Part shown: positions 61,300 through 64,000 of the stretch, one piece after another
How positions within the stretch are numbered: position 1 is the first letter of the stretch
Layout of the letters: every line of letters starts with the position of its first letter
Assembly: GCF_022605725.1 (NCBI RefSeq)
Contig: NC_065551.1
Coordinates: 29,016,001 to 29,080,000 of the forward strand
Reading direction: 5' to 3'
Length of the DNA stretch: 64,000 nucleotides
DNA from: Anthonomus grandis grandis
Taxonomy: Eukaryota > Arthropoda > Insecta > Coleoptera > Curculionidae
Translations under genes and position numbers: made by a program
The notes under the pieces: model-generated
Databases searched by the model: none
Told to the model about the DNA's origin: nothing
Seen by the model: only the letters and a program-made list of their open reading frames with translations

Positions 61300-62070
61300 C
61301 TAAAGGGTGAAAAATATATTAATGCTGTAGTTTCTGCAAAAGAACAAGGTGAAAACTGCGGGTAAGTTATTACGGATTTTACGATACGTTTCTTTATTGT
61401 AGATGAGAGTTAAAATGTTATAAGCGATGTTCCCAAGGTGACCGTCAGGACATTCAGATTTATTTCAAAACTTCCGGCTTTTGGCACTCAATAATGAGCA
61501 AGATGCGTATTTACAAGCGTTAATGGGTTGCAAAAACTTAAAAGACCAAGACCGAAAACCTACACATTTGAATACTTTTTAACATCTCATCTGGTCGAAT
61601 CCTGATGTGCAAACAAGTTTTTATTAATCTTCATGCAGTTACACCTGCTAGAGTTCGACGTCTAAGTTACTCGTAGAGGGCAAATACACTAGTGACAAAA
61701 GAGGCAAGTGTATTTCTGGAAATGCAATTCCAGGAAATATAGTTTGCCTGATCGAGGACCTTCCCTACGAATATTTCGCATTATTGTACCAAGGAGAAAC
61801 ATGATCTTAACGTGAAAATTATGTATGATTTATTTAAAACATAAAAACCGTCAATCAAGTTTTACTTCAAAATATTTTAAGAAAGTTTTTCCATCTCCTT
61901 TAGAGGACCACGACTGTATACCTGCTGCAAATCTGAAGAACTAGGATTGAATGGTGCATAAACGCAGATCTAAGAAATTTTATAACGAACTTAAACTATG
62001 CAGTGAAATTTCCCAAAATCCCGATAATATAACGATATCGTAATAACATTTGATTATGGTTCCAGTACAA
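61300..62070 (+). pseudogene. remnant of an unclassified insect DNA transposon
   Basis: Broken plus-strand frames read YINAVVSAKEQGENCG, then NNEQDAYLQALMGCKNLK, VCKQVFINLHAVTPARVRRLSY and KRGKCISGNAIPGN. The last part reads KPSIKFYFKIF...YTCCKSEEL. This order (Cys-rich start, Q..YL...(I/M)..C, VC...F...H.(V/I)....(V/L)..(L/V), then a DTC..C(D/E).L motif) is familiar from multicopy uncharacterised insect proteins thought to be transposases. I cannot assign a superfamily. Stops and frameshifts are present. Confidence 0.45.
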
Positions 62071-62790
62071 GTAACTCTTAACTTATTTAAGACAGCTTTC
62101 TATTAATATTTTTGGCATGAATTTAGCTGCATTTAAATTTACCTATTTTTGGCAATAATTTAGCTAAAACATGAAGCCAAGTTCTACGTTTATCAAGAGG
62201 GTATCATACATAAGAAAGCGCCCAGGCATTTTTAACTTGTATCGTTTTTTCTTATGACGTAAGAGGTGTTGTGGAGTCGCCGCTGACCCCACACTAAGTC
62301 GTCTCAATACTTTTTTTTTTATAAGCATTTAAACTTTTTAAATTTTCACTTAATATGATTAAACAAATATACACATTATAACAAAATTTAAAAAATATTC
62401 AGAAAAGTCAGGCAAAAAAATATACACTCTTCATTAAGTAAGGATTATACTAAAATGGCATTTGTCTTTGGAAGTTGTCGCATGTTTACTTATCATCACT
62501 TGACTCCCTGAAAGGAATAAAAAGACGATTAATCCATTTAGTTAAAAAATAACAATGATGTATTTCTAGCTTGCATTTCGGTTATATTTCAAGAATTACA
62601 GATAACTTTTTGGACCGAATGCTGTTTGCAGACTGTTTGGAACAAGTAAAACACTTTCTCAGATGTTTTCTGTTTTTGGAGGGTAAACAAAAAGAACACC
62701 TTGTTCTTTTTCCAGGGTATGGAGCTAAAGCTTGGACTAAAAAGAAACAGACTAAGACTTTGGCAATCGTTGCTTTTAGTTCATGTTACG
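62071..62790. other. AT-rich DNA between transposon remnants
   Basis: A 78-codon plus-strand frame at 62571 lies antisense to the possible C-terminal end of the piggyBac remnant. No independent gene is supported. Confidence 0.35.
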
Positions 62791-63420
62791 AAAACTCTGT
62801 ATTTTAAGTAATGTTCTTTTAAGCTTCTCCTAAGATGATATTAAATCTTCTTTCTGTGTTTTTATCATCTAAGTTACCCAGTTTAAAAAATATTATAAGA
62901 ATTTATCCTCGAGATCTATGACTTCTTCTGTTGCAGCACATTTCTGTTCTAAACTATCAATACCAGATTTAGCAGAATTATAAAATTCTCTTATTTCGGG
63001 TATTCCAGATTCACTAACCGTAATATCTATCGTGGTGCATGAGAAAAAGCAGTATCACGGATTAAGAAATCTAAACTAGTACGTTTTAGCATTGCAAAGA
63101 CACGTGATCTTTAAACTATATTTTGCGGGCTTTGATTTCATGTACATGCGGAATTTACATTTTCCTCTAAAAGCTAGCAGCATCTCGTCGACAGTTGCGT
63201 ATTCGCAACAGGAATAATTAACTAGTACTATAGGTTTTAACAATTTAGCCAAAAATATCGGAAATAGCTGCTGAATTGACAGCAGACAAACTTGCAGAGA
63301 CAAAACATCACCATAGAATAACCAAATAAAATCCAACATTCAAGATTCCTTAAACTAATTAAGAAAATCAATAATGATTTACGAGAAGTGGAAACAGAGA
63401 AAAGGTAGCAGTTACCCACA
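62791..63420 (-). pseudogene. piggyBac-type transposase remnant
   Basis: The minus-strand frame 63076-63339 contains ATVDEMLLAFRGKCKFRMYMKS followed by KPAKYSLKI and LCNAKTY, the core IDEM..(F/P)RG(R/K)...(F/R)QY...KP.K(Y/W)G(I/F)K...L.D...GY block of piggyBac transposases, which holds a catalytic Asp. A later piece near 62900-63010 reads GIPEIREFYNSAKSGIDSLEQKC, matching the (D/E)YN..(K/M)GGVD..DQ..(C/Y) block with the last Asp. Intervening sequence is missing, and the frame breaks near 63070, so it is a deletion derivative. Flanking TTAA sites were not established. Confidence 0.8.
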
Positions 63421-64000
63421 AATACAGACTACACCACACAAGGAAAAGTGGTTTAACAACGCCAAATACACAAACAGGGCTAAAGTCACTACACTCATAA
63501 GGATGAAAACATGGCACTGCACCACTTCAGAACACTTAACATGTCAAAATACATCTCAAAGGAGACCCAAAATCCCAGTATTTGTGGACAAAAGGAACAC
63601 TAAATCATCTCATTTTTAACTGTACCTTCAGGGAAAATCAATGCAAAAAAAACCACTTGCATAAGCCAGGCATAGGAACTATTATGATCAGTAGACGTCA
63701 AGAACATTCTATAACAAAATGAGCGTCAATGACCATGCACAAAATCATAGAATACTTAAGAAAAGAAAAAAAACTGGAAGAGACTACTCTACAAAAGGCA
63801 TGAAACGATCCAGACATACATCTAAAATACCCCTTTCATGAGTAAGCAGAATATGGAAAGCCGTGCAAAGACAGCTCAACAAGAAAGAAGCTACTGAATT
63901 ATTTCCTGCCAAGATTCTATCAGCCCTAGTTTCTGCGCTGTCAAATCTTCAATAAAATAAAATAAAAATCGTTTAGGTAACATTGTCGCACAAAATATGT
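63421..64000. other. right edge, unclassified
   Basis: A plus-strand frame (63374-63619) overlaps the N-terminal side of the piggyBac remnant in antisense. Another reads VSRIWKAVQRQLNKKEATELFPAK near 63842-63915. No family can be named and no splice context is seen. Confidence 0.3.

Noticed and set aside
1..64000. tRNA, rRNA, CRISPR arrays, bacterial operons or ribosome-binding sites
   Set aside because: None seen; introns with GT-AG sites and eukaryotic transposons show nuclear insect DNA, so prokaryotic feature types do not apply.

Overview
The window is AT-rich, intron-containing animal DNA. Its genes and transposons indicate an insect nuclear genome, possibly a beetle; the order is an inference and nothing here proves it. 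Four protein genes can be followed exon by exon with consensus splice sites and intact reading frames. They are the planar-polarity/ciliary gene fuzzy (FUZ, minus strand, 15401-20758), TMEM33 (Kr-h2 of flies, plus strand, 25697-30906), a very large nuclear-type protein of about 2495 residues (minus strand, 32885-47955) and the NatB catalytic subunit NAA20 (plus strand, 56077-59537). A fifth, partial gene is the first coding exon of a GALNT2/Pgant2-like Golgi glycosyltransferase (minus strand, 9105-9200), whose other exons lie off the left edge or were not recognised.

Layout: 1-9000 is intergenic or far-intronic DNA with a degenerate tandem array, a decayed LTR retroelement whose two repeats carry heat-shock-element arrays, and a 1.5-kb TA-flanked DNA transposon. 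A GC-rich promoter (9420-9660) precedes the Pgant2-like exon. 10.4-13.4 kb is a decayed LINE with a second LINE tail inside its reverse transcriptase. 15.4-20.8 kb is fuzzy. 21.6-25.2 kb is a LINE broken by a Tigger/pogo element. TMEM33 follows, with a second pogo-like element in intron 1 and a mariner scrap in intron 4. The large minus-strand gene occupies 32.9-48 kb or more and has LINE and mariner remnants in its introns. A 2.27-kb transposon with terminal inverted repeats near 490 bp lies at 51.4-53.7 kb. A GC-richer stretch with three GGCCGCCATAT-like boxes (54.4-55.4 kb) is the likely divergent promoter of the large gene and NAA20. The right end (60.4-63.6 kb) holds decayed Tc1, an unclassified transposon and piggyBac.

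The genes do not form a pathway. NAA20 acetylates N-termini, TMEM33 shapes the ER, FUZ acts in the CPLANE ciliogenesis module, and the large protein looks nuclear, with SUMO-interaction-like motifs and a Cys cluster reminiscent of MGA. The most noteworthy signals are the heat-shock arrays in the retroelement repeats, the SUMO-interaction-like motifs with a 57-residue tandem duplication in the large gene, hammerhead-ribozyme-like motifs at three loci, and the nested transposons. No RNA genes, CRISPR arrays or complete retroviral genomes were seen.
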